Assembly: GCA_002167215.1 (NCBI GenBank)
Contig: NHDS01000003.1
Location: 1 to 42,219, forward strand
Source of the DNA: Pelagibacteraceae bacterium TMED65
GTDB lineage: Bacteria; Pseudomonadota; Alphaproteobacteria; TMED127
Direction: 5' to 3'
Length of the DNA stretch: 42,219 nt
The notes under the pieces are model-generated. The model saw only the letters and a list, made by a program, of their open reading frames with translations, was not told where the DNA came from and did not search any database. Shown piece after piece: positions 34,338 to 42,219 of the stretch. Position 1 is the stretch's first letter. Each line of letters starts with the position of its first letter. Position numbers and translations under genes: made by a program.

Positions 34338-35344
34338 TGACGCACCCATCCACACTTATTATTGCTGAGGTAGGCGTAAATCACAACGGTGACCTCGATC
34401 TTGCCAAAGAGCTCGTTGATGTTGCTTTACTTGCTGGTGCCGATATTGTTAAATTTCAATGTTTCCACGCCAATAATTTAGTCACTTCTTTTGCACAGAA
34501 GCCTTCCTACCAACAAAAAGCCCTTGACAATATTGACAGCCAACTACCAATGTTACAAAACCTTGAACTTACACCAGATCAACATTTGCAATTGTATCTG
34601 TATTGCAAACAACAGGGCATTGAATATCTTTCTACCGCTTTTGATATGGCTAGTCTTCAGTTCTTGGAGTCTCTTGAGCTCCGTCACTGGAAGGTACCCT
34701 CTGGTGAAATTACTAACCTTCCTTACTTGCGTAAAATTGGTTGTAATCGTCAACCAGTTATTCTTTCTACAGGTATGTCTAGTTTAGGTGAGATTGAAGC
34801 TGCCCTAAATGTTCTTGAGCAGGCAGGTACAAGTCGCAGTCATATCACCGTTCTTCACTGCACTACAGAATATCCTGCCCCATTTGATGAGGTTAACTTA
34901 CGTGCTATGACTTCTATTGGCAAAGCCTTTGGTGTTTCTGTGGGTTATTCTGATCACACCGAAGGAATTTTTGTCCCTATTGCAGCAGTGGCTATGGGTG
35001 CGACCATTATTGAAAAGCATTTTACTTTAGATCGTGACTTACCAGGTCCTGATCACAAAGCCAGCCTTGAACCTGACCAGTTTTCATCCATGGTTCAAGG
35101 TATACGTGCAATTGAACATGCTTTTGGTGATGGAATAAAGCGTCCCACGGTTAGTGAGCAGTCCAATCTTCCGCTAGTACGTAAATCGATAGTTGCTGCT
35201 CGGTCTATTTGTGAGGGTGAGCTATTCAGTGAGGCAAATCTTACTACTAAGCGTCCTGGGACCGGAATTTCACCCATGGAGTGGGATCACTGGATAGGTC
35301 GTCCAGCTCACCGGGATTTTTGTGTTGATGATTTAATCCAATGA
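34337..35344 (+). CDS. legI: N-acetyl nonulosonate synthase, LegI (NeuB family)
   Basis: NeuB-family synthases condense phosphoenolpyruvate with a six-carbon sugar to give the nine-carbon acid. The 335-residue protein starts with IIAEVGVNHNGDLDLAKELV at 8-27, where EVGVNHNGD is the hallmark. It continues with DIVKFQCF, KVPSGEITNLPYL, VILSTGMSSLGEI, VLHCTTEYPAPFDEVNL, and GYSDHTEGIFVPIAA followed by EKHFTLDRDLPGPDHKAS. The C-terminal antifreeze-like SAF domain is at about 280-335 (RSIVAARSICEGELFSE; RPGTGISPMEW). All parts are intact. ATGA overlap with legG (35341-35344) indicates coupling. Substrate specificity (2,4-diacetamido-mannose type) is inferred from the operon. Confidence 0.92.
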   Translation: MTHPSTLIIAEVGVNHNGDLDLAKELVDVALLAGADIVKFQCFHANNLVTSFAQKPSYQQKALDNIDSQLPMLQNLELTPDQHLQLYLYCKQQGIEYLSTAFDMASLQFLESLELRHWKVPSGEITNLPYLRKIGCNRQPVILSTGMSSLGEIEAALNVLEQAGTSRSHITVLHCTTEYPAPFDEVNLRAMTSIGKAFGVSVGYSDHTEGIFVPIAAVAMGATIIEKHFTLDRDLPGPDHKASLEPDQFSSMVQGIRAIEHAFGDGIKRPTVSEQSNLPLVRKSIVAARSICEGELFSEANLTTKRPGTGISPMEWDHWIGRPAHRDFCVDDLIQ

Positions 35345-36516
35345 AATTTTCAGCACGCAAAATCTGTGTTGTAACTGGTTCACGTGCAGAATATGGGCTG
35401 CTAAGTCCACTTATGCAGGGTATTCAAGACTCCCCTTTTCTTGAATTACAGCTGATCGTTACAGGTATGCACTTGGCTCCTGAATTCGGCCTAACCGTTC
35501 AGGCCATTCAACTGGACGGTTATCATATTGACCGAAAAGTTGAATCTTTGCTCAGTTCAGATACCTCTGTGGGTATTATTAAGTCTATTGGCCTTGGTGT
35601 CATTGGTTTTGCCGATGTACTTTCTGAGCTCCAGCCGGATTTGTTGGTCATACTTGGTGACCGTTTTGAGGTTTTTGCTGCTGCAACAGCGGCTTTGATA
35701 TCTCGAATACCTATAGCTCATATTCATGGTGGCGAACTTACTGAAGGATCCTTTGATGATGCTATTCGTCATTCCATCACCAAGATGTCCCATCTCCATT
35801 TTGTAGCTGCGGATGCCTATCGCCAAAGAGTTATCCAGTTAGGTGAACAACCTGACCTGGTCTTTCGCGTTGGTGCTCTTGGTATTGACAACATAAGACG
35901 GCTTTCGCTTCTAAGCCGTGCTGAATTAGAGAATCAACTTGACTTTAAATTTGCTCCGCGGAACTTGCTGATCACTTTTCATCCCGTCACTCTCGAGCAT
36001 AGCTCTTGCTGTGATCAGCTTCAGCAGCTTCTTCTAGCATTAGAGCAATTAGATGATGTTGGATTTATTTTTACGTCCCCTAACGCAGATACTGATGGTC
36101 GACAACTTCTCGGTCAGATTACTGAATTCTGCGCGTTCAATCCTATGGCTCAAGTTTTCACATCGCTGGGCCAATTGCGTTATTTCTCTTGTCTTAGTCA
36201 TGTTGATGGTGTAGTCGGTAATTCTTCAAGTGGCCTTATTGAGGCTCCAAGCTTTCGAGTTGGTACAATTAATATTGGCGATCGCCAGCGTGGCCGTTTG
36301 CGTGCCCCTAGCATCATTGATTGCCACGCTGATTTTGTTTCGATATCTCAGTCTTTAAATCGACTTTTTTCCCCTTCCTTTACTTCAATTCTACAAGACT
36401 TAAAAAATCCCTACGGTGAAGGAGGGGCTTGTTCGCAAATTATCAATATCTTGGAGACAACACCACTCGACAAACTTCTCAAAAAGAACTTCTTTGATGT
36501 AACTGTGCCTGCGTAG
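35341..36516 (+). CDS. legG: Hydrolysing NDP-GlcNAc-type 2-epimerase, LegG (NeuC family)
   Basis: LegG releases the nucleotide and inverts C2, producing the 2,4-diacetamido-2,4,6-trideoxymannose used by LegI. The 391-residue protein shows VTGSRAEYGLLSPLM at 11-25, GDRFEVFAAATAAL at 106-119 and AHIHGGELTEGSFDDAIRHS at 126-145. The C-terminal half has LLITFHPVTLE, VVGNSSSGLIEAPSF and INIGDRQRGRL, the NeuC signature set. It is the last gene of the leg operon; a GC/T-rich gap with no gene follows, and no clear terminator hairpin is seen. Nothing suggests truncation. Confidence 0.92.
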   Translation: MKFSARKICVVTGSRAEYGLLSPLMQGIQDSPFLELQLIVTGMHLAPEFGLTVQAIQLDGYHIDRKVESLLSSDTSVGIIKSIGLGVIGFADVLSELQPDLLVILGDRFEVFAAATAALISRIPIAHIHGGELTEGSFDDAIRHSITKMSHLHFVAADAYRQRVIQLGEQPDLVFRVGALGIDNIRRLSLLSRAELENQLDFKFAPRNLLITFHPVTLEHSSCCDQLQQLLLALEQLDDVGFIFTSPNADTDGRQLLGQITEFCAFNPMAQVFTSLGQLRYFSCLSHVDGVVGNSSSGLIEAPSFRVGTINIGDRQRGRLRAPSIIDCHADFVSISQSLNRLFSPSFTSILQDLKNPYGEGGACSQIINILETTPLDKLLKKNFFDVTVPA

Positions 36517-37022
36517 CATTGTTATAAGGTTCTCTTGTTTTCGTTCATCTTTACTAATTTCTGTTGGGCGCTTTACTTTTTTCTCTTACTTACTGGTTGA
36601 GATTGCTTTAGATATGTTTTCATCCTTGTTTCGCCTTTGCTTATCCAAGAGTAATATTCATTCTGTTCGCTTCTTTTATTGCTTCTTCTAGTTCATTTCT
36701 AGAGTTGTTTGCAAGTAATAACGAGTGAGTACTTGTTGTTCCTGTCTCATTGGTATGTATTTGTCGCTATATTCCGCTTAAAACTGCTTCTCTTCTTGTA
36801 CCTACTTTGGGTCATCGTTTGAACTCTGGACCTATGCGCCCATCCCCGGCCCCTCTTTAACTGGTGACCAGATTGTCTGCCTTGCCCCACTTCTTCTCAT
36901 GTCTCAGCATTCACAAGCGCTCCCTAGCCCTTGAGTCCACCAGTTTTTGTGACCTTATTGACTTATGGTGCCTCTGTAGTGCATGCTTATGAAGTGTTGA
37001 CGGATACCCCAAGACCCCAATT
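36517..37022. other. Intergenic region between legG and the tRNA
   Basis: 506 bases without a gene. The first 300 bases are T-rich on the plus strand with only very short open frames; from about 36830 the sequence becomes more balanced, with a small perfect palindrome CTGGTGACCAG at 36861-36871. I see no terminator and no clear promoter for the tRNA gene. Confidence 0.5.
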
Positions 37023-37094
37023 GCGGATGTAGCTCAGTGGTAGAGCATCTCCTTGCCAAGGAGAGGGTCGAGAGTTCGAATCTCTTCATCCGCT
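37023..37094 (+). tRNA. tRNA-Gly (GCC anticodon)
   Basis: The 72-base sequence folds as a cloverleaf. The acceptor stem GCGGATG pairs with CATCCGC, followed by the discriminator T. The D arm contains AGCTCAGTGGTAGAGC, the anticodon arm TCTCC-TTGCCAA-GGAGA presents GCC, and the T arm contains GTTCGAATC. The 3' CCA is not encoded. A T-rich stretch directly downstream may end transcription. It lies near the right margin of the island, which is a common place for such islands, although no duplicated tRNA end is visible at the left margin. Confidence 0.97.
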
Positions 37095-37485
37095 TTTTCT
37101 TTTTCTATTTATCTTATATTTTTTTGCATACTAATCGTTTTTAATTTTTTAGTCAATCTTTTAACTTATTCTCTCCTGTTTGGCTCTCTTCATACTGTAT
37201 TTGCCTCATAGTATTATTATTCTTGATTCCTTAAGTGCTCTTAATGTTTTTTTGCTTTTTCTCTTGTTGTTGTTACTGTTGATCCCCCTTTCTGATCTTC
37301 CTTCTGCTTGTTTCTAAACATTTTTTCTGCTTTTCGCTCTTGAGCCTGTCCACTCCCTTGCTCTTTTACCGATTTTTTTCTTTTATTTCTATAGGTGTTT
37401 AATCTTGGTTTTTATGCTTCCTGTCTTGTACCTGTGTATGTAGTAAGTTTTAGCCTTCTCGCAAGTATTCCATGAATCGCTATGT
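37095..37485. other. AT-rich gap right of the tRNA
   Basis: 391 bases with no gene. The plus strand is strongly T-rich with long pyrimidine tracts, similar in style to the gaps at 31.1-31.5 kb and 36.5-36.8 kb. This shows that the AT-rich island continues past the tRNA up to the last codons of the next gene. No repeat or RNA is evident. Confidence 0.5.
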
Positions 37486-38676
37486 CTAAAACAATGTTTT
37501 TTCTTTTCGTATCAGAGCATATTCTTTAAAGCCTTCCTCTAATACTGCCGCTGATGCAGCCACGCTGAACTTTCTTTGAACTTCTTGCACTGCTTCTTCT
37601 CGTAATTTCCCTAGACGAGTGGGATCGTTCAACAGTTGCATAAGGCATTTTGCAAGGTCATCGCTGTCACCACACTTGAAGCGCACCCCCGTGCGGCCAT
37701 CGTCGATGAGTTCGCCGGCGCCCCCCACTCCGCTGCTCACCACGACCAGCCCTGAAGCCATCATTTCTGCGGCCACAATCCCGAAGGCTTCCGGGTGGAT
37801 GGACGGGAAGACACCCACATGATGCAGCGCATAGAACCGTGCCAATGCATGGCGTCCCAGCTGGCCGACGAATTGCACAGCTCCATTCATATTGTGTTCT
37901 AGAAGACGCTGTTCAAGCTGTTCGCGGTATCCGTTTTGGAAACTGTCGCCGGCTATGGAGGCTTGAACGCTGATTCCTTTTTGCTGAAGCTGGATCAAGG
38001 CCTCAATCAAAGTGTGCGCTCCCTTGCTTCCCATTAGCAACCCCGCAAAACATACTTTCAGCGGTCGACTCCGGCTTCCATCTGGCTGCAGTGGGGTGGG
38101 CATTCCCACTCGATCCACGCCGAAGAGTTCGCTGCGTACGCCGGGGTAAACCACCCTCGCTGTTGAGGTTGGAAGACCTGCGCTTACAAGTGCCGAACGT
38201 ACGGCCTCTGAGGCTGCCACCAGCCGGTAGCGATCGCTATTCGGCCATGCACTTGGATGAAAGGGTGCATGCACAAAGCCCACGTGATGCTGCACTATGC
38301 ACTGCGTCTCCAGAAGCGGCGGGAGCAGTTCGGGTCCGAGCAGGTCAAGATTGCCCAGCAGTATTCCATCCCACTGTTGTCGATTGAGCCTGGTCCGGAT
38401 GAGCGTGGCATTGGTTTCATCGATGGCCTGGCGCTGCTGCGGGTCCTGCAAGTGCCGCACGCCACCCTCGTAACTGCCTTTGAGTTGCAATCGCCGGTCC
38501 ACCGCCTCCCCGCTGGGGCCTAGGGCGCTGCTGGCACCCAGATGGGGTGCATCGCTACTCAGTACCTGGATGCTGTGGCCGCGTTCTCTCAAACCCCAGA
38601 CGAAATCAGCAATGGACCGGCCATAACCCCCCAGCTCTTGGGGGGGATAGAGGTTGGTGACCACCAGCAGGTTCAT
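37486..38676 (-). CDS. Glycosyltransferase family 4
   Basis: The 396-residue GT-B enzyme begins MNLLVVTNLYPPQELGGYGR, the classic GT4 N-terminus with the GGxGR loop. The C-terminal half carries KVCFAGLLMGSKGAHTLIEA, then HVGVFPSIHPEAFGIVAAEM with the E-x7-E pair, and VVSSGVGGAGELIDDGRTG. I chose the ATG at 38676 since it makes an ATGA overlap with the preceding gene; longer readings upstream run inside that gene. It is last in the minus-strand operon of four glycosyltransferases. The final 50 or so codons are AT-rich while the rest is GC-rich, which indicates that the island boundary cuts through this gene. Confidence 0.87.
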   Translation of the reverse strand: MNLLVVTNLYPPQELGGYGRSIADFVWGLRERGHSIQVLSSDAPHLGASSALGPSGEAVDRRLQLKGSYEGGVRHLQDPQQRQAIDETNATLIRTRLNRQQWDGILLGNLDLLGPELLPPLLETQCIVQHHVGFVHAPFHPSAWPNSDRYRLVAASEAVRSALVSAGLPTSTARVVYPGVRSELFGVDRVGMPTPLQPDGSRSRPLKVCFAGLLMGSKGAHTLIEALIQLQQKGISVQASIAGDSFQNGYREQLEQRLLEHNMNGAVQFVGQLGRHALARFYALHHVGVFPSIHPEAFGIVAAEMMASGLVVVSSGVGGAGELIDDGRTGVRFKCGDSDDLAKCLMQLLNDPTRLGKLREEAVQEVQRKFSVAASAAVLEEGFKEYALIRKEKTLF

Positions 38677-39851
38677 GCCAGCTTTTCCTCCAGCCAACGG
38701 ATCACCTGCTGGGCATCCACGCCCTCCATGCAGTGATGGGTTTCGACCAGGCACCCATCGTTGCGGAAGCGGTTGTCGCTGCAGAGTGAGCAGCTGGAGC
38801 TGCTGACGGTCCGCGTCAGGCTTGAGCTGCGCGGCAGCCACAGCCGAATCGGACTGGCCCCGACCGCTTCAGTGTCATTGCCCACGATCGCCAGTGTGGG
38901 CGTGCCGACGCCGGCCGCCACATGCATTGGCCCTGCATCCACGCTCAACACCGCACGGGTCAGGCGGGAGGCACCCGCCAGTTGAATCAGGTTGGTGCGG
39001 CCGCGCAGATCGATCAGGGTGCCCCGGTGGTTGGCCAGGAGTTGCTCTTCGCCGTCGCCAGCGTGGTAGTCCAGCCGTTGCCGTGCAGGTGGCGCTCCCA
39101 CAAGACCAACAGTTATGGAGCGGTCAGTACACCAGCGCAGCACGGCGTCCCAGGCTTGGAACGGCCAGATTTTGGCGGCCCGCGTCGTGGTGGTGTGGAT
39201 GAGTAGCGGAGGAACCTCAAAACCTGGCTCTTCCCAGGGCAGGTCGAGGTCGCCGAGATCGTTGGCATTGGGCTCCAGAAAAGCCATGCGGCAGAGCAGC
39301 TCGGCGATGTAGTTGCTGGTGAATTGCTCGGCATAGCGCGCGAGAAAGGCGGGGGTATCCCAGTCCGGATCAGCGAGGAACCGCTGGTGTGGCAAGTCAC
39401 CCCAGGCCAATGGTGCCCGTCCATCCGCGCGCAGGCTGCCCCCTGCCACCCAGATGGGTTGCAGCCAGCTTGTGAGAGTCTGGGTAAGTGGGTTGAACCC
39501 GTCGCAGTTGATCGCCAGGTCGAGCGGACCAGCTTCTTTTTGCCGTTGGTCAGCGGCGTTGGCGATGGCCCCCAATCGGCTCAGCCCGTTGTCTTCTTCG
39601 GCATGGGGCTGATCCCAAGAGATCCGCCAATCGAGGGGTTGGTTGTCCCCGCAGAGGGCCCGTTCGAAATCGGCTGTCGCTTCGCTGCCCCAGAAATCAA
39701 TCTGAGCCTGCGGGTAGCGGCGTCGCAGCAGGCGCAGCAAAGGAAGGCTGACCACGAAGTTCCCCAGCTTGCAGCTGCCCAGAACGGCGATGTGGGGTGC
39801 TTGGCCCAGATCCCGGCCATCGAAGCGCTGCACGCGTGTCACGGAATTCAT
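38673..39851 (-). CDS. Glycosyltransferase family 9 (heptosyltransferase-like)
   Basis: The 392-residue protein shows HIAVLGSCKLGNFVVSLPLL at the N-terminus, matching the GxxGD-like start of GT9 enzymes, and LSVDAGPMHVAAGVGTPTLA in the C-terminal half, the family's nucleotide-sugar loop. The end is cysteine-rich (SSSCSLCSDNRFRNDGC and a later HHC), a pattern seen in GT9 proteins. The ATG at 39851 gives an ATGA overlap with the upstream gene; a further upstream ATG at 39869 would add six residues. Donor sugar is unknown: GT9 includes heptosyltransferases, and the neighbouring island has heptose genes, but this gene is backbone-like in composition. Confidence 0.82.
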   Translation of the reverse strand: MNSVTRVQRFDGRDLGQAPHIAVLGSCKLGNFVVSLPLLRLLRRRYPQAQIDFWGSEATADFERALCGDNQPLDWRISWDQPHAEEDNGLSRLGAIANAADQRQKEAGPLDLAINCDGFNPLTQTLTSWLQPIWVAGGSLRADGRAPLAWGDLPHQRFLADPDWDTPAFLARYAEQFTSNYIAELLCRMAFLEPNANDLGDLDLPWEEPGFEVPPLLIHTTTTRAAKIWPFQAWDAVLRWCTDRSITVGLVGAPPARQRLDYHAGDGEEQLLANHRGTLIDLRGRTNLIQLAGASRLTRAVLSVDAGPMHVAAGVGTPTLAIVGNDTEAVGASPIRLWLPRSSSLTRTVSSSSCSLCSDNRFRNDGCLVETHHCMEGVDAQQVIRWLEEKLA

Positions 39852-40819
39852 GGGCAGATCTGGGCCCATGTTCTCAGGCAGCAGTCGCGCTCGGCTTCAA
39901 GGCTGTAGGTCTGCAGGATGGCGTTCGATGCCGCCAGGCGCTCTTGGATGACCGCTTCAGGGGCCGCATCAAAGCGGGTCAGTTCCTGCTCTACGCCCTT
40001 CAGCAGGCCCAGCAGATCGCCGAACTCCACCACCTCCATGTGGGGCAGAGCGAAGTCGCGGCCGGCGAGCCCGTGGTACCCCACAACGAGGCAGCCGCAG
40101 GCGATCGCCTCCGCCAACGGCAGCCCGAAACCTTCCGGATGGCCGCAGCTGAGAAACAACAAGGCCTCTTGCAGTGCCTTGGCGACCTGCTCGTGCTGCA
40201 TTCTGGGCAGTTCCTGGAACCTCAGATGCTTGAGCTTGGGGTGCTGGCTTGCCATCAGTGCCACCTTGCGGGCGTGATCCACGTGTTTGCGGCCTAGAAA
40301 CACAACACGTCGGTGTTTCACAGCGGGGGCATGAAACAACGTTTGATCAATGCCATTGATTAACACCGCGCAGCGATTAGGTTCGATTCCACAACCCTCC
40401 ACCAGCAGATTTCGGCTGTCTTCGGAGACTGTAACGACGGCATGAATGTCAGGTTGTTGGTAAAGCTCCAAGGTCTTTAGATTGCAATCCCCATGGAGTC
40501 CAAAACTATAAAAAGCATTTTGATTGAAGATTACTTTCGGAATCCCTGGCCAGTAATGGGGGGCACTGCTGAGCCATGTTTCGGGAAGGATTAAAAGATC
40601 ATGATCGGAACTTGGGTTGCTCTTCTGATAAGTCTCCAGATCCATGACAGGGGCTGAGCTTTCGAACCAAGTGGCGCGAAACCCTGGCTGTTCTTGTAGG
40701 ACGTAGGCCTCCCATCCCCCCTTGCGCAGGAGCTCGACCTGACGATAAATCTGTTTCACACCACCGATGGGATGGTTGGTGTCTGGATAACAGACAAACA
40801 GCAGTCGACGGCGATCCAT
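39848..40819 (-). CDS. Glycosyltransferase, GT4-like
   Basis: The 323-residue protein starts MDRRRLLFVCYPDTNHPIGG with a GGV loop for the N-terminal domain. It carries VVTVSEDSRNLLVEGCGIEP in the middle and FLSCGHPEGFGLPLAEAIAC near residue 240, giving the E-x7-E pair of GT4. It is slightly short for the family. The GC-rich composition and coupling at both ends (5 bp from the upstream gene; ATGA overlap with the downstream one) place it in the same operon as its neighbours. Confidence 0.8.
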   Translation of the reverse strand: MDRRRLLFVCYPDTNHPIGGVKQIYRQVELLRKGGWEAYVLQEQPGFRATWFESSAPVMDLETYQKSNPSSDHDLLILPETWLSSAPHYWPGIPKVIFNQNAFYSFGLHGDCNLKTLELYQQPDIHAVVTVSEDSRNLLVEGCGIEPNRCAVLINGIDQTLFHAPAVKHRRVVFLGRKHVDHARKVALMASQHPKLKHLRFQELPRMQHEQVAKALQEALLFLSCGHPEGFGLPLAEAIACGCLVVGYHGLAGRDFALPHMEVVEFGDLLGLLKGVEQELTRFDAAPEAVIQERLAASNAILQTYSLEAERDCCLRTWAQICP

Positions 40820-40824
40820 GTCCG

Positions 40825-42219
40825 TTAGGTGGTGGGGAGGAGTACAGCAATCTTTTCCAGCACACTGGTGATGCGCTCGAACTGATCGTCCGCAAGGCCA
40901 CTGGCCTTGTAGATCTCCCTCAGCTCGTCGATGTTGAATGTTTTGCGATCTGTCTTTTGACGCTCTTGTTTCAGCAGATCAGCCAGTTTTTTGAGTGCGT
41001 TGATTCCAACAATTGGCTCCAGAAAGTAAGTTTGCATCGTGTCGTTCAGCACCATGGGATCTGTGCAGTCTCGACTGATCTCCCATGGGCCATCCCAGGG
41101 AGTTTGGCGGGCGTGATCACCAAACAGTTGAGCAGACGTTGCCATCGGCCAAAGCGGTTGTTTGGCGTCCGTTTTGGCGTGACTCCGTTGCAGGTTGAGT
41201 TCTTTCCATAGCGCTCTGTACTGCTGGCAGACGCGATCCCAGTGGAACAGGGTTTGAATTCGTGTTGCCCCAGCATCTCCCATGGTTTGGCATCGCTCGG
41301 GGGATTGAAGGAGTTCGCTGAGTGCAACCTCCAACGCCTGGTGATCAAGCACCACGCCGAGGCTGTGCAGCCCCACCGTGCTGTCGTAATCCTTGAAGCC
41401 AAGGGCAACGTGCTGATCGATGGACGTTGCTGTTGCTTGGGTTTTGAGCAGATCTCGGCAGGGCACCAGCCAGCCAGTGTGTCCGTGCTGCACAAGATCG
41501 CGGTATCCATTCCAGTCGCTGGCGATCACGGGCAAACCACTGGCCATGGCTTCCAGCACGCTTAAGCCAAACGTTTCCTGCAGGTTGTCGGCAGGTGAGC
41601 AAAACACGTCAGCGGCCGCTAACGCGAGCTGTTTTTCTTGATTGGTGGCTGGAGTGAGCCCACCAAGACGTCGCACACTTAACCCGGGAAACCGGCGTGC
41701 GAGTTCTTCGTAGGCCTCGGCAATGGCCTCGTTAAAAAGATGGCCACACTCGACTAGCACAATCTCGTGTTGATCCGAGAGCCGCTCCAGGGCTCGATAC
41801 AGCGGCAAGGGATGCGCTTTGCTGTGGAAGCTCAGCCGACCCAGAAACAGCACCACGCGGGCGCTTTTGGAAAGGTGCAGTTGTTGCCGCGCCTGATCGC
41901 GTTGCTCCTGTCGACTGCTGAAACGTCCCCGCCATTCGAAAACGCTCGGGTCAATGCCCAGAGGAATCACCGGTAGTTGAGGGCCTTGTAAGGCTGGTAA
42001 TGGCGTTCCGAAACGGCGTTGCAGCCGTTCTTGCATGCAGGCCATGGCAGCTCGCACCACCTGCTGGGCTGAACGAGAGGTGCACACCAGTGCGTCCCAG
42101 GGTTCCAGGGGAGCTGTCACCAGTTGTTCCAACCCTTGCATCACGCCATGGGAGCAGAGGGTGTGGGTGACTCCCGTTAGGGAGAACCGTGTGCTGGGAT
42201 GCCCCGCGCGCAACCAGCA
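40825..42219 (-). CDS. Glycosyltransferase family 4, partial (5' end outside window)
   Basis: The open frame runs to the right edge with no stop; the first apparent start (TTG at 42213) falls within GT4 domain sequence (RAGHPSTRFSLTGVTHTL), so the true start is beyond the window. Features include VIPLGIDPSVF, VVLFLGRLSFHSKAHPLPLY, and ADNLQETFGLSVLEAMASGL with the E-x7-E glutamates, then VIASDWNGYRDLVQHGHTGW. After the GT domain a C-terminal extension of about 130 residues continues (for example LKKLADLLKQERQKTDRKTF) and looks helical. It is first in the window among the four coupled glycosyltransferases. Confidence 0.85.
   Translation of the reverse strand, partial: CWLRAGHPSTRFSLTGVTHTLCSHGVMQGLEQLVTAPLEPWDALVCTSRSAQQVVRAAMACMQERLQRRFGTPLPALQGPQLPVIPLGIDPSVFEWRGRFSSRQEQRDQARQQLHLSKSARVVLFLGRLSFHSKAHPLPLYRALERLSDQHEIVLVECGHLFNEAIAEAYEELARRFPGLSVRRLGGLTPATNQEKQLALAAADVFCSPADNLQETFGLSVLEAMASGLPVIASDWNGYRDLVQHGHTGWLVPCRDLLKTQATATSIDQHVALGFKDYDSTVGLHSLGVVLDHQALEVALSELLQSPERCQTMGDAGATRIQTLFHWDRVCQQYRALWKELNLQRSHAKTDAKQPLWPMATSAQLFGDHARQTPWDGPWEISRDCTDPMVLNDTMQTYFLEPIVGINALKKLADLLKQERQKTDRKTFNIDELREIYKASGLADDQFERITSVLEKIAVLLPTT

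Larger units (their letters stand above)
2630..37640. other. AT-rich surface-glycan genomic island (mosaic)
   Basis: From about 2.6 kb to about 37.6 kb the sequence is visibly AT-rich compared with uvrB on the left and the glycosyltransferase operon on the right. Essentially every gene inside belongs to sugar-nucleotide synthesis, sugar modification or glycosyl transfer. Composition is uneven: the genes at 3-15 kb look poorest in GC, while the leg operon at 31.5-36.5 kb is less AT-rich with many T-ending codons. This suggests that several acquisitions were assembled together. No integrase, transposase or flanking direct repeat is visible, so the mode of transfer is unknown. The right boundary falls inside the 3' end of the gene at 37486-38676 rather than at the tRNA. 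Confidence 0.65.

Noticed and set aside
37023..37094. tRNA-Gly as an integration (att) site for the island
   Set aside because: No copy of the tRNA 3' end is visible at the left boundary, there is no integrase gene, and AT-rich sequence continues on both sides of the tRNA.
38091..39908. Several plus-strand open frames over the right glycosyltransferase operon
   Set aside because: They mirror the GC-rich minus-strand genes, which have clear GT4 and GT9 motifs and coupled starts.
1..42219. CRISPR arrays, insertion sequences or prophage genes
   Set aside because: No regularly spaced repeats, transposase, integrase or phage structural motifs were seen on either strand.

Overview
The window looks like a marine picocyanobacterial (Synechococcus-type) chromosome. 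The two ends are GC-rich and carry a full-length uvrB and a tightly coupled glycosyltransferase operon. Between them lies a visibly AT-rich surface-glycan island of about 35 kb, running from roughly 2.6 kb to 37.6 kb. Assignment to Synechococcus is an inference from gene style, composition and the weak use of Shine-Dalgarno sites; no taxonomic marker other than uvrB and a tRNA is present.

Layout. (1) 1-2370: the 5' part of a divergent glycosyltransferase-like gene, then uvrB. (2) 2.9-15.3 kb: an AT-rich block of glycan assembly and decoration genes in both orientations. It holds a NodU-type carbamoyltransferase, two GT61 proteins, a GT4-like protein, a phytanoyl-CoA-dioxygenase-like oxygenase coupled to an RmlD-like reductase, a KpsC/S-like protein, a StrG-like protein and two tandem TIGR04372-type glycosyltransferases. 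(3) 31.1 kb down to 15.3 kb on the minus strand: a long operon-like run of 16 genes. In transcription order it contains a heptose module (sugar-1-P nucleotidyltransferase, GmhA, a domain-inverted HldE), an NDP-sugar epimerase, a core of two radical SAM enzymes around an E1alpha/E1beta thiamine-diphosphate pair and a 94-residue unknown protein, a Gfo/Idh/MocA oxidoreductase, a CMP-nonulosonate synthetase, a PtmA-like SDR, an arginine amidinotransferase, a methyltransferase, a polysaccharide-deacetylase-fold enzyme and finally a PtmE-like CBS-nucleotidyltransferase. (4) 31.5-36.5 kb on the plus strand: a compact legB-legC-neuD/legH-legI-legG operon whose junctions are almost all stop/start overlaps. 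(5) 37.0 kb: tRNA-Gly(GCC). (6) 37.5-42.2 kb on the minus strand: four GC-rich glycosyltransferase genes coupled by 4-bp overlaps or very short gaps; the first is cut by the window end.

How it fits together. LegB, LegC, the NeuD-type acetyltransferase, LegG and LegI, with the CMP-transferase at 20.9 kb and the PtmE/PtmA-type genes, make an essentially complete route to a CMP-activated legionaminic-type nonulosonic acid. The minus-strand run also encodes a heptose-activation module. Its deacetylase-methyltransferase-amidinotransferase trio suggests that an amino group on a sugar is unmasked and converted to a guanidino group. The purpose of the E1alpha/E1beta plus twin radical SAM core is not explained by any pathway I recognise, and it is the best candidate for undescribed chemistry here. 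No flippase, polymerase, ABC exporter, integrase or transposase is visible, and no recognised CMP-nonulosonate transferase family is present.
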